This document shows positions 14,035-22,139 of a stretch of DNA of 32,680 nucleotides, in pieces; the stretch's first letter is position 1; each line of letters starts with the position of its first letter. The position numbers and the translations under genes are program-made. Where the stretch lies: positions 1 to 32,680 of the forward strand of contig JAHDDJ010000005.1 of the NCBI GenBank assembly GCA_020629385.1, given 5' to 3'. Origin of the DNA: Erythrobacter sp. (GTDB taxonomy: Bacteria > Pseudomonadota > Alphaproteobacteria > Sphingomonadales > Sphingomonadaceae). A model generated the notes under the pieces. It worked only from the letters and a program-made list of their open reading frames with translations, searched no databases and was not told where the DNA came from.

Positions 14035-15294
14035 TCAGTCGACCTTTTTCATCACCAGGCTGGCATTGGTCCCACCAAAGCCGAAGCTGTTATTAAGCAC
14101 AGCGCGAACTTCACGCTTCTTCGCAACCAGCGGCACAAGATCGACGCCTTCGGTGCCTTCATCAGGATCGTTCAGGTTAAGCGTTGGCGGTACGATCTGG
14201 TCGCGAATTGCGAGTATGCAGAAAATCGCTTCCACAGCGCCTGCGCCGCCGAGCAAGTGACCGATGGCAGACTTGGTCGAGCTCATGGATGCGCCGCCCA
14301 GATCATCGCCCAGAACGCGTTTTACGGCGCCCAGTTCGATAGTATCGGCCATGGTCGAGGTGCCGTGCGCGTTGACATAATCGACGTCGCCTGCTGACAA
14401 ACCGGCCTTGCGCAGCGCCATATTCATGGCGAGTTCGGCGCCCTTACCCTCCGGATGGGGGGCCGTGACGTGATAGGCGTCACCCGACAGGCCATAGCCT
14501 ACCACTTCAGCATAGATGGTCGCGCCGCGCGCCTTGGCGTGCTCGTACTCTTCGAGCACGACAACACCCGCGCCCTCACCCATGACGAATCCGTCACGGC
14601 CTTTATCATAAGGGCGGCTGGCTTCTTCAGGGCGGTCGTTCATGCTCATATTGAGAGCGCGCGCTTGTGCGAAGCCAGCAATACCAATCGGGCAAATGGT
14701 TGCCTCTGCACCGCCTGCAAGCATGATATCCGCATCATCATCACGGATCATGCGCGCCGCATCGCCAATCGAATGCGCGCCGGTAGAACAAGCAGTCACA
14801 ACCGCGTGGTTCGGGCCCATAAGGCCGTATTTGATGGAAACCTGACCTGAAATGAGGTTGATCAACCGACCGTGAACGAAGTGCGGGCTAACCCGGCCCG
14901 GGCCGCGATTGGCAAGGACCAGCGATTCGCTTTCAATGCCTGGAAGACCGCCAATGCCGGAGCCAATAGAGCAACCGGCACGTGCCTTCATCGCATCGTC
15001 CATCTCGGTCAGACCTGCATCTTCCAGCGCTTGCCCGGCAGCATCGATACCATACACGATGAAGGGATCGACTTGACGCTGAACCTTGTGATCGACGCGT
15101 TTGTCAGGATCGAAGCCGTATTCGTGATCTTTCGGCTTCACTTCACACGCGATGGTGCACTTCTGGTCTGACGCATCGAATTTGGTAATCTGCCCCGCAC
15201 CGCTCTTGCTGGCGAGAATGTTGGCCCATGACGTTTCTACGTCTCCTCCCAAAGGAGTGACTAGACCAAGACCGGTTACGACGACACGACGCAT
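14035..15294 (-). CDS. fabF: beta-ketoacyl-ACP synthase II
   Basis: The 419-residue condensing enzyme elongates acyl-ACP with malonyl-ACP in fatty-acid synthesis. The catalytic triad is C169 in TACSTGAHS, H310 in NAHGTST and H346 in SAIGHLLGGAG, with K341 before it; the C-terminal NNSFGFGGTN loop is intact. The length and N-terminal MRRVVVTGLG fit FabF, and the start ATG at 15292-15294 has TTGGAG 7 nt upstream. An in-frame TTG 12 nt earlier is a poorer start. It follows acpP with a 142-base gap containing two stem-loops, and is followed by mltG after 2 nt. Confidence 0.97.
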   Translation of the reverse strand: MRRVVVTGLGLVTPLGGDVETSWANILASKSGAGQITKFDASDQKCTIACEVKPKDHEYGFDPDKRVDHKVQRQVDPFIVYGIDAAGQALEDAGLTEMDDAMKARAGCSIGSGIGGLPGIESESLVLANRGPGRVSPHFVHGRLINLISGQVSIKYGLMGPNHAVVTACSTGAHSIGDAARMIRDDDADIMLAGGAEATICPIGIAGFAQARALNMSMNDRPEEASRPYDKGRDGFVMGEGAGVVVLEEYEHAKARGATIYAEVVGYGLSGDAYHVTAPHPEGKGAELAMNMALRKAGLSAGDVDYVNAHGTSTMADTIELGAVKRVLGDDLGGASMSSTKSAIGHLLGGAGAVEAIFCILAIRDQIVPPTLNLNDPDEGTEGVDLVPLVAKKREVRAVLNNSFGFGGTNASLVMKKVD

Positions 15295-15338
15295 TGTATT
15301 CTCCAAAATCAGGCGTTCTGATGCGTAATCAACACCCT

Positions 15339-15383
15339 AAAAGACAACAGGCCCAACCCAGCCAAGGGTCGAGCCTGTCTGTT
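15339..15383 (-). terminator. stem-loop with T-run between acpP and fabF
   Basis: Read on the minus strand, AGACAGGC (15373-15380) plus CGACCC pair with GGGTTGG plus GCCTGTTGTCT (15342-15359 region), and TTTT follows at 15339-15342. This is the shape of an intrinsic terminator. Placed after acpP but before fabF, it could terminate part of the transcripts so that ACP exceeds FabF. The stem contains mismatches, so strength is uncertain. Confidence 0.5.
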
Positions 15384-15429
15384 TCCCGCCGGCGCCCGAT
15401 TGACGAGCCGCCAAGCGAGCACGGCGGGA
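15384..15429 (-). other. inverted repeat just behind acpP
   Basis: TCCCGCCG (15422-15429 on the minus strand) and CGGCGGGA (15384-15391) are exact complements around a 30-nt loop, starting 7 nt after the acpP stop. Together with the adjoining T-run stem-loop it makes a two-hairpin 3' region that may protect acpP mRNA. Confidence 0.45.
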
Positions 15430-15436
15430 CGGGCTA

Positions 15437-15673
15437 TCAGCCCTTGTGCTCTTCGATGAACTTCGTTGCATCACCCACGGTGGTGATTTTCTCAGCTGCA
15501 TCGTCAGGGATCTCAACGCCGAATTCTTCTTCGAACGCCATGACCAGTTCAACGATGTCGAGGCTGTCTGCGCCAAGGTCATCAATGAAGCTGGCTTCCT
15601 GGGTCACCTTGTCGGCTTCTACGCCGAGGTGTTCGACAACAATCTTGGAAACGCGATCAGCGGTATCGGACAT
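15437..15673 (-). CDS. acpP: acyl carrier protein
   Basis: This 78-residue, strongly acidic four-helix protein carries growing fatty acids on a 4'-phosphopantetheine arm attached to S37 in the motif [11 protein letters not shown]. The rest ([23 protein letters not shown]) is the standard recognition helix 2 and 3 region. The start ATG has AGAGGG about 6 nt upstream, a strong site that fits this highly expressed protein. No fabG or fabD lies in the 122 bases upstream, which instead separate it from a secreted TPR protein on the same strand. Confidence 0.98.
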   Translation of the reverse strand: MSDTADRVSKIVVEHLGVEADKVTQEASFIDDLGADSLDIVELVMAFEEEFGVEIPDDAAEKITTVGDATKFIEEHKG

Positions 15674-15795
15674 ATTTTCCCTCTCGAAATTGGGGTTAGA
15701 AACTTTCCTGTCGCCCTAATGAACGGCGAGCGTTGTGGCAAGAGGGCATAGGTACCCATCAATCAACATAATTGTGGGTGCTGCGTTCGCCTTTT

Positions 15796-16791
15796 TCAAG
15801 TCTGCGGCTCGGTCACAGCATCTCCCTGCAGTTCCTGATCTTCGACCGGCTCCTGACTGTTTTCCGCACCAAACCGGACCGCCAATTGTTCCGCAGCGCG
15901 GCGTTTACTGGAAATGCGGCTGATACCCGATGTCGGATTATCCTTGCCCGGCTCGACATCCAGACTGCGCTGGTAGAAGCTCTCGGCCGCGTCCAAATCG
16001 CCCTGTCCTTCGGCGCAAAGACCGATATTGAACAGGACCGACACATGCTGCGGGTTAGTGTCTTCCAGCGCCGCAAAAGCATTGCAAGAGGCTGCGACAT
16101 CGCTTTTGGTCAGCTTTACCGCAGTCTTGAATGCTTTTTTCGCGTCGCGATCCATGCCTTTGCGGCTTTCCAGCACCCTGAATTCCTGAAACCGTTCGAC
16201 CGGTGCGAAATCGGACCGTACCTCACCGGCAAACTGGCTGATAAGCGAATCGATCATACCCTGCGCGGAAGGGATTGAACTGTCATTCGCGCAAAAACTG
16301 GCCGACCGGCTCAGGGAATCGCGCGCAGAATATAATTCCCCGCCATTTTGTGCGATCAGGCGGACGCGCGGATACAAAGTTACCGACAGCTCTGTGCATT
16401 CGTAGAAAGTTACCTTTTCGCGAATGCACTTCTTGTCTTTGTCCTTCTTTGTGCATTTGGTGACTTTGCGATCTTCCAGCTCGGTTTCCAGAACTTCGGC
16501 ATTCGCAGAACCACGCAGAACAGCGTCGACATCATCACCGCTAGTCGGGAATATTTGGAAATAGGGCTCGCCTTCAATGCGGACGTTTTCGAGCCGATCG
16601 GTGATTGCAAAGCTGAGCGCGGCACCTTCGTCTCCGCCGAAATTCTCGACTGCTATCGTTTCAACAGCAGAAGCTGCATCACTGCCCGCCGCATAGATAC
16701 CCGAAACCGGCAGAACTTCCGCCTGCACGGGCGCAGCCAATATAGCGCAAGCACCAATCGCGGCTAAACTCGAAGCAGGTGAAAATTTCAT
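15796..16791 (-). CDS. secreted protein with a TPR unit, function unknown
   Basis: The 331-residue protein opens with a clear signal peptide (MKFSPASSLAAIGACAILAAPVQA, cleavage after residue 24), so it is periplasmic or exported. The middle carries a Cys/Lys-rich segment (KCTKKDKDKKCIRE) and a SARDSLSRSASFC stretch. Near residues 230-275 one or two tetratricopeptide-like helical pairs appear (HVSVLFNIGLCAEGQGDLDAAESFYQRSL). The C-terminal tail is acidic and probably disordered. I chose the ATG at 16789-16791 since GGGGG lies 5 nt upstream and the signal peptide begins there; an in-frame ATG 27 nt earlier would add an odd hydrophilic extension. I do not recognise the family. It resembles conserved sphingomonad proteins of unknown role and lies between aspS and acpP. 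Confidence 0.78.
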   Translation of the reverse strand: MKFSPASSLAAIGACAILAAPVQAEVLPVSGIYAAGSDAASAVETIAVENFGGDEGAALSFAITDRLENVRIEGEPYFQIFPTSGDDVDAVLRGSANAEVLETELEDRKVTKCTKKDKDKKCIREKVTFYECTELSVTLYPRVRLIAQNGGELYSARDSLSRSASFCANDSSIPSAQGMIDSLISQFAGEVRSDFAPVERFQEFRVLESRKGMDRDAKKAFKTAVKLTKSDVAASCNAFAALEDTNPQHVSVLFNIGLCAEGQGDLDAAESFYQRSLDVEPGKDNPTSGISRISSKRRAAEQLAVRFGAENSQEPVEDQELQGDAVTEPQT

Positions 16792-16872
16792 CGAAACCCC
16801 CGGAACAATGTCATTCATACGAATTGAACGTTCCGGGATTTAACAACGCCTGAATGGCAAGGCCAGAGGCTG

Positions 16873-18663
16873 TCAGCCTTCACCCGCAGGTTTCGGCGGT
16901 TCGACGACGCGAATGTGCACATCGCGCAATTGCTGGTTCGAAACACCGCTTGGTGCACCCATCATCAGGTCTTGTGCCTTCTGGTTCAATGGGAATGCGA
17001 TGACTTCGCGGATATTCGGCTCGTCTGCCAGCAACATCACGATCCGGTCGATACCCGGCGCGGAGCCACCGTGCGGCGGCGCGCCAAGTTTGAAGGCTTC
17101 GATCATGCCGCCGAATTCCTTGTCGACGGTCGCATTGTCATATCCGGCCAATTCAAAGGCTTTGTACATGATTTCCGGCTTGTGGTTCCGGATCGCGCCT
17201 GACGATAGCTCGTAGCCGTTACACACAATGTCATACTGCCACGCTAGAATTTCCAGCGGATCCTGCGTTTCCAGTGCTTCCATCTCGCCCTGCGGCATGG
17301 AGAACGGGTTGTGGCTGAAATCCACTTTCTTCTGCTCTTCGTCATATTCGAACATCGGGAAATCGACGATCCAGCAGAATTTGAAGCAACCCTGTTCGAT
17401 CAGGTCGAGCTCTTCACCTACGCGGGTGCGCGCTGCACCTGCCAGTTTGGCCGCTTCTTTCTCTTTACCCGCTGCAAAAAACAGGCCGTCGTCATCACCG
17501 AGACCGAGCTCTTCATACAGCTTTGCCATCAGATCAGGGCCGTGGTTTTTGGCAATAGGACCGCCAAATTCGCCGCCCTTGCGGGTGACATAACCGAGAC
17601 CGGCGAAGCCCTCGCCGCGTGCCCAATTGTTCATATCATCGAAGAATTTGCGGCTTTTCTCATTGGTCTTCGGCGCGGGGATCACACGGACTACGCCGCC
17701 GCTGCCGACAATCTTTTCAAACAGACCGAAGCCTGACTTCTCGAAATGGCTTGTGACATCGCTAATCAACAGCGGGTTGCGCAGATCAGGCTTGTCACTG
17801 CCATATTTGAGCATGGCTTCCTTGTAAGGAATGCGTGGAAATTCACCGGCTGGCGTAACTGTCTTACCATTGGCAAATTCCTCAAACACACCAGCAAGAA
17901 CCGGCTCAAGTGCCTGGAAAACGTCTTCCTGCGTGACGAAGCTCATTTCCAGGTCGAGCTGGTAGAATTCCGGGCTCCGGTCCGAGCGCAAATCTTCATC
18001 ACGGAAACAGGGTGCGATCTGGAAATAGCGATCGAAACCGCCGACCATCAGCAGCTGCTTGAACATCTGCGGTGCCTGCGGCAGCGCGTAGAAGCTGCCG
18101 GGATGCAAGCGGCTTGGCACCAGATAATCGCGCGCGCCTTCCGGACTGGACGCTGCGAGAATGGGTGTCTGGATTTCATTAAAACCCTGATCGGTCATGC
18201 GGCGCCGGATCGAGGAAATCACCTTGCTACGGAGCATGATGTTGTTGTGCATCGTTTCGCGGCGCAAATCGATAAAGCGGTATTTGAGGCGGATATCCTC
18301 GGGATATTCCTGCTCACCGGCCACCGGCAATGGCAACTCGTCAGCTTTCGACTGGACAGTTACGCCGCGCGCGAACACTTCGATTTCACCGGTTGGCAAA
18401 TTGGCGTTGATAGTGCCCTCGCCCCGCGCCTTTACTTCGCCGTCGATTGTGACGACGCTTTCAACGCGAAGCCCGTCAAGAATGGGCAAGGCGGGCGAAT
18501 CTTCGTCAGCAACGATCTGTGTCAGCCCATAGTGATCGCGCAAGTCGACGAATAAAACGCCGCCGTGGTCACGCTTACGATGGACCCAGCCGGACAAACG
18601 GACGGTTTCACCAACATTTGCCTTGGTCAGGGCTGCACAATTGTGGGTACGATAAGCGTGCAT
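16873..18663 (-). CDS. aspS: aspartyl-tRNA synthetase, probably non-discriminating
   Basis: The 596-residue class II synthetase is of bacterial type. An N-terminal OB-fold anticodon-binding domain (about 1-110) precedes the catalytic core with [18 protein letters not shown] (motif 2 region) and the closing [13 protein letters not shown] (motif 3); the GAD insertion lies between. In the anticodon domain H33 (KRDHGG) and G83 (RGEGTIN) stand where non-discriminating bacterial AspRS such as that of Pseudomonas aeruginosa has His and Gly, and where E. coli has Leu and Lys. From memory these residues permit charging of tRNA-Asn. That would mean Asn-tRNA is made by GatCAB amidation. The start is ATG 18661-18663, under a good promoter. 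Confidence 0.96.
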   Translation of the reverse strand: MHAYRTHNCAALTKANVGETVRLSGWVHRKRDHGGVLFVDLRDHYGLTQIVADEDSPALPILDGLRVESVVTIDGEVKARGEGTINANLPTGEIEVFARGVTVQSKADELPLPVAGEQEYPEDIRLKYRFIDLRRETMHNNIMLRSKVISSIRRRMTDQGFNEIQTPILAASSPEGARDYLVPSRLHPGSFYALPQAPQMFKQLLMVGGFDRYFQIAPCFRDEDLRSDRSPEFYQLDLEMSFVTQEDVFQALEPVLAGVFEEFANGKTVTPAGEFPRIPYKEAMLKYGSDKPDLRNPLLISDVTSHFEKSGFGLFEKIVGSGGVVRVIPAPKTNEKSRKFFDDMNNWARGEGFAGLGYVTRKGGEFGGPIAKNHGPDLMAKLYEELGLGDDDGLFFAAGKEKEAAKLAGAARTRVGEELDLIEQGCFKFCWIVDFPMFEYDEEQKKVDFSHNPFSMPQGEMEALETQDPLEILAWQYDIVCNGYELSSGAIRNHKPEIMYKAFELAGYDNATVDKEFGGMIEAFKLGAPPHGGSAPGIDRIVMLLADEPNIREVIAFPLNQKAQDLMMGAPSGVSNQQLRDVHIRVVEPPKPAGEG

Positions 18664-18737
18664 CTAAAATCTTTCCATTTTTCGGACTATGGCGCTAGTG
18701 GCGCAGCAGTTGCGCAGTCGCCGATTCATCGGGGGCG

Positions 18738-18766
18738 CTAACAGGGGAACCGAGGGGTTTTGTCAA
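18738..18766 (-). promoter_or_regulatory. sigma-70 promoter of aspS
   Basis: On the minus strand TTGACA (18761-18766) is a perfect -35 box, 17 bases from TGTTAG (18738-18743). The start would be near 18731, giving a leader of about 68 nt before the aspS ATG. Confidence 0.6.
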
Positions 18767-18828
18767 GGTGACAGCATCCCGTTGCGGGTCCCGAGTGGCG
18801 GTACTCCGCCCGCATATAGAAGAATAGA

Positions 18829-20058
18829 ATGAAAATACATGATTTGATTACGACCACCGAAGCACTTGATGATCTGGTGGCCCGCCTCGCAAAATCCGAC
18901 TTCGTGACCGTCGATACGGAATTCATGCGCGAGAACACCTATTGGCCCGAACTCTGCCTGGTGCAGATCGCCAATGAGGAAGAAGCCGCCGCGATTGATC
19001 CGCTGGCCGATGGTATCGATCTGACCAGCCTGCTCGACCTGATGTGCGACAATGAGGACGTGCTGAAGATTTTCCATGCCGGGGGTCAGGATGTGGAAAT
19101 TATCTACAACATGACCGGTAAGACACCGCATCCGATTTTCGACACCCAGATTGCGATGATGGCTATCAGCCAGAGCGAGCAGATCGGTTACGCCAACCTT
19201 GTCGAAAGTTGGCTAGGCACGACGGTCGATAAAGGCGCACGCTTTACCGACTGGAGCCGGCGACCGCTAACGGACAGGCAGATCGAATACGCCATTGGCG
19301 ATGTAACCTATCTGTCAGAAATCTTCCCGATGATGCTGAAAAAGCTCATTAAAACAGGACGAGGCAAATGGCTCAATGCGGAGATGGAAAAGCTCGCCGA
19401 TCCTGAAAATTACCGCAACGACCCGACACAGGCATGGCGCCGGATCCGTGCACAAGGCCGCAACCCGCAGGTTCTTGGTCGCCTGAAAGCACTGGCAGCA
19501 TGGCGTGAAGGCGAAGCACAGCACAAGGATATTCCGCGTGGCCGGATTATGCGTGATGAGACGCTGGCCGATGTAGCCGCACACCCTCCCAAGAAGCAGG
19601 CCGATCTGGCCAAGGTTCGCGGCCTTTCCAACGCATGGCGCGAGAACGACATCGGCAAGCGCATGATGAAGGTCCTCGCCGATGCAGAGCCTCTACCAAA
19701 AGAGGAAATGCCGACTAAGAACAAGCGCGGCGCACCGTTGGGGAAAGAAGGCGCATTGGTCGCCGATTTGCTCAAACTGCTCCTGAAAATCCGCTCGCGG
19801 GAAATCGACATTGCCAGCCGTCTTTTGACCAAGTCTGACGAGCTGGAAGCCTTGGCGGCGGGTCTGCGCGATCTCGAAATCCTGAAAGGCTGGCGATACG
19901 AGGTTTTTGGTAAGGATGCGCTGGAACTGGTCGAAGGCAAGCTTGGTTTTGCGGTCAAGAACGGCAAGCTCAAAATGACGCATGTCGATGATCTGCAGAA
20001 CGCCATAGATCAGGCGAAAGCTGATGATGCCGCAGATGAAGAGCAAGCTACAGAGTGA
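18829..20058 (+). CDS. rnd: ribonuclease D
   Basis: The 409-residue 3'-5' exoribonuclease trims tRNA and other small RNA precursors. The DEDDy catalytic set is complete: D29 and E31 in VDTEFMRE, D88 in AGGQDVEI, and Y154 with D158 in YAIGDVTYL. A central HRDC domain (around 215-290, with LKALAAWREGEAQ and PRGRIMRDETL) and a second HRDC-like C-terminal domain follow. It ends in an acidic tail. It is slightly longer than the E. coli enzyme. A small GGCGG/CCGCC hairpin lies at 18797-18810. Its stop codon overlaps the GTG of oxyR (GTGA), so the two genes are expressed together, an unexpected pairing. Confidence 0.95.
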   Translation: MKIHDLITTTEALDDLVARLAKSDFVTVDTEFMRENTYWPELCLVQIANEEEAAAIDPLADGIDLTSLLDLMCDNEDVLKIFHAGGQDVEIIYNMTGKTPHPIFDTQIAMMAISQSEQIGYANLVESWLGTTVDKGARFTDWSRRPLTDRQIEYAIGDVTYLSEIFPMMLKKLIKTGRGKWLNAEMEKLADPENYRNDPTQAWRRIRAQGRNPQVLGRLKALAAWREGEAQHKDIPRGRIMRDETLADVAAHPPKKQADLAKVRGLSNAWRENDIGKRMMKVLADAEPLPKEEMPTKNKRGAPLGKEGALVADLLKLLLKIRSREIDIASRLLTKSDELEALAAGLRDLEILKGWRYEVFGKDALELVEGKLGFAVKNGKLKMTHVDDLQNAIDQAKADDAADEEQATE

Positions 20059-20951
20059 GCACTTACCTTCCGACCATCAAGCAGCTTCAATACCTCGTGG
20101 CGCTGCATGAGCACGGCCATTTCGGGCGCGCTGCCGAAGCCAGTTTTGTCTCACAATCAACCCTGTCCGCAGGCATCCGCGAACTAGAAACCCTGCTGGG
20201 TGTCACGCTTGTGGAGCGCAGCCGCCGCGTGGTCCGCTTCACACCGCTGGGCGACAAGGTTGTTGCCAAGGCCCATGTCCTGTTGCGCGAGGCTGAAGAT
20301 TTGAGCGCATTGGTTCAGGCATCGGGCAAGCCATTGTCGGGTGAGCTGCGGATGAGCGTGATTCCCACCATTGCGCCATTCCTGTTGCCACGCATCCTGC
20401 CGCGCTTGCGCAAAGAGCGCCCTGCCCTGAAGCTGTTTCTCCGTGAAGAAACCAGCGCCGATGCGATCGAGTCGCTCCATCATGGGCGTGCAGATTGCGT
20501 GTTGCTCGCTCTGCCCTTCCCTACGGGCGATGTCGATTACGAGCATATCGCCGATGACCGGCTGTTCGTGGCATTTCCCGAAGACAAGCCTCGTGACCCG
20601 CCCGCCAGCGTGCCTGCATCGATGATCGATGAAGGGCATTTGCTGCTACTTGAAGATGGTCACTGTCTGAAGGAACACGCTCTGGCCGCCTGCAACCGCC
20701 CGGAACTCAACGCCAGCGCGACAATGATCGGCACCAGCCTGCATACGCTGGTGCAGATGGTCGATAACGGTCTGGGTATGACGATGCTGCCAGAGATGGC
20801 GCTGGATGCCGGAATTCTGGAAAATACCAATGTCTTGGCCCGCCCGCTCAAAGAGGAAAAGGCGAGCCGCGAGATTGCGCTGGTCTGGCGCAAAAATTCG
20901 CCGCGTTCCGATGAATTCAGGCTTCTGGCGCAGGAGCTGCGGGCGGGCTAA
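20055..20951 (+). CDS. oxyR: OxyR-type LysR hydrogen-peroxide sensor
   Basis: The 298-residue LysR regulator has the winged-helix DNA-binding segment at residues 8-65 (FGRAAEASFVSQSTLSAGIRELE) and an inducer-binding domain. Its redox cysteines C204 and C213 sit nine residues apart in LEDGHCLKEHALAACNR, the same spacing as C199/C208 of E. coli OxyR, and peroxide would form a disulfide between them. SLHTLVQMVDNGLGMTMLPEMALD is a family hallmark. It starts at GTG 20055, overlapping the rnd stop by 4 bases. No catalase or alkyl hydroperoxide reductase gene is in the window, though trxB is. It could also be a close OxyR paralogue. Confidence 0.93.
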   Translation: MSTYLPTIKQLQYLVALHEHGHFGRAAEASFVSQSTLSAGIRELETLLGVTLVERSRRVVRFTPLGDKVVAKAHVLLREAEDLSALVQASGKPLSGELRMSVIPTIAPFLLPRILPRLRKERPALKLFLREETSADAIESLHHGRADCVLLALPFPTGDVDYEHIADDRLFVAFPEDKPRDPPASVPASMIDEGHLLLLEDGHCLKEHALAACNRPELNASATMIGTSLHTLVQMVDNGLGMTMLPEMALDAGILENTNVLARPLKEEKASREIALVWRKNSPRSDEFRLLAQELRAG

Positions 20952-21054
20952 CATCCACGCAGTGCGCCGCAGCTGTGAAGTAAGGTTTACGAAATCTTGG
21001 TAAGTTTCTGGTTAAGCATTCCGTCACTAAAAATAATGTCGCGGAAACTTAGCC

Positions 21055-21414
21055 ATGCGTTCTTACAACCGGTTCAAAACCGATCTTGAAGTGACCTGCA
21101 AACTGGCAGGCAAAAAGCACAAAGTCGGATTGTACAATCTGTCATCGGGCGGTTGTATGATCGAAGCCGCGACTGTCGAAGCCGGTGAAGGCGACGCAGT
21201 TGAGATTTCTCTCAACAGCAAGATCAAGGTTCCCGGTCATATCGTGTGGCGGGTGGACAAGAATGTCGGCGTAAAATTCGATATCCCTTTGCACCAGAAG
21301 GTCGTTCATCATTTCGGCTACCGTGACGAGCAATTCGATCGCGACGATCCGCGCGACCGTTTCGGAATTCCTTTGATCGACATTCGCACAGAAGCGGCCG
21401 GTGCTTTCGACTGA
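21055..21414 (+). CDS. PilZ domain protein, c-di-GMP binding
   Basis: The 119-residue protein is a stand-alone PilZ domain. The c-di-GMP motif R-x-x-x-R is R2-R6 at the very N-terminus (RSYNRF), and N28-L-S30-S-G-G33 corresponds to the D/N-x-S-x-x-G element. A beta-barrel core with KVPGHIVWRVDKNVGVKF follows, then a charged tail of about 35 residues. It most likely senses c-di-GMP and works by binding a partner protein, but the partner is not evident here. A GGDEF-EAL enzyme at 24.3 kb could supply the signal. The start has no strong ribosome site. It ends 8 nt from the convergent pgsA. Confidence 0.85.
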   Translation: MRSYNRFKTDLEVTCKLAGKKHKVGLYNLSSGGCMIEAATVEAGEGDAVEISLNSKIKVPGHIVWRVDKNVGVKFDIPLHQKVVHHFGYRDEQFDRDDPRDRFGIPLIDIRTEAAGAFD

Positions 21415-21424
21415 CCGTTCAGTC
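21409..21424. terminator. small dyad between the pilZ and pgsA stops
   Basis: GACTGA (21409-21414) and TCAGTC (21419-21424) form a 6-bp inverted repeat with a 4-base loop. Each arm contains, or nearly contains, the stop codon of a convergent gene. It is too short to be a confident terminator. Confidence 0.3.
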
Positions 21425-22031
21425 AGTCCATATGCTTGAGGCCAACGCGCAGATAATCCCAGCCGGTAATCAGCGTAAGGATCGCAGCACCCCACAGGCT
21501 GGCCAAGCCAACCAGGTGAATCCACTGATCGGCAATCGGCCTTCCGATTTCCTCTAACGACACCGGCGGGGGTCCATGCACCGCGCCGCCACCTATCAGC
21601 GCGCCGAGCGCAACAAGCTGTAAGGTTGTCTTCCACTTGGCGAGCTTTGTCACCGGAACCGAGACCTGCAAACCGGCCAGAAATTCCCGCAAACCTGAAA
21701 CGGCAATCTCGCGGATAAGGATGATAAGCCCCGCAATTACATGGATGTCGCCCACATACGGACCGCGCAAATAACCCTGTGCGGTCAAGACCAGAATGAC
21801 TGATGCAACCATGATCTTGTCGGCAATAGGGTCAAGGAACATACCCAATTTCGAGACAGCGCCGGTAGAACGCGCAATGTAACCGTCAAAATAATCAGTG
21901 ATGCCCATCAGGCAATACAACGCAAATGCCAGCCAATATCCAAGCGACCAGTCAGGCCACCACAATAGTGCGGCCAGTAGCGGAACAGCGACGATCCGGG
22001 ACAATGTCAGGATGTTGGGCAACGAAAGCAT
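21423..22031 (-). CDS. pgsA: CDP-diacylglycerol-glycerol-3-phosphate 3-phosphatidyltransferase
   Basis: This 202-residue integral membrane enzyme is of normal size. It joins glycerol-3-phosphate to CDP-diacylglycerol to give phosphatidylglycerophosphate, the first committed step to phosphatidylglycerol. The CDP-alcohol phosphotransferase signature D-x2-D-G-x2-A-R-x8-G-x3-D-x3-D is intact in TDYFDGYIARS and GMFLDPIADK. The N-terminal LPNILTLSRIVAVPLLAALLWWP is typical of PgsA rather than PssA. About five to six membrane helices are visible. Downstream in this direction lies pilZ (convergent); upstream, 108 bases away and divergent, is an LplT-like transporter that also concerns lipids. Confidence 0.94.
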   Translation of the reverse strand: MLSLPNILTLSRIVAVPLLAALLWWPDWSLGYWLAFALYCLMGITDYFDGYIARSTGAVSKLGMFLDPIADKIMVASVILVLTAQGYLRGPYVGDIHVIAGLIILIREIAVSGLREFLAGLQVSVPVTKLAKWKTTLQLVALGALIGGGAVHGPPPVSLEEIGRPIADQWIHLVGLASLWGAAILTLITGWDYLRVGLKHMD

Positions 22032-22139
22032 AGAATCGCCTTAGCCCAGCTTGTCGTAGGGAAAAAGAACCTGTTTGCCCTTGTTCACACTGTGCAATGG
22101 GTTAGACCACTGCCACTGAGAGGTTTTTGACGGGGCTCC

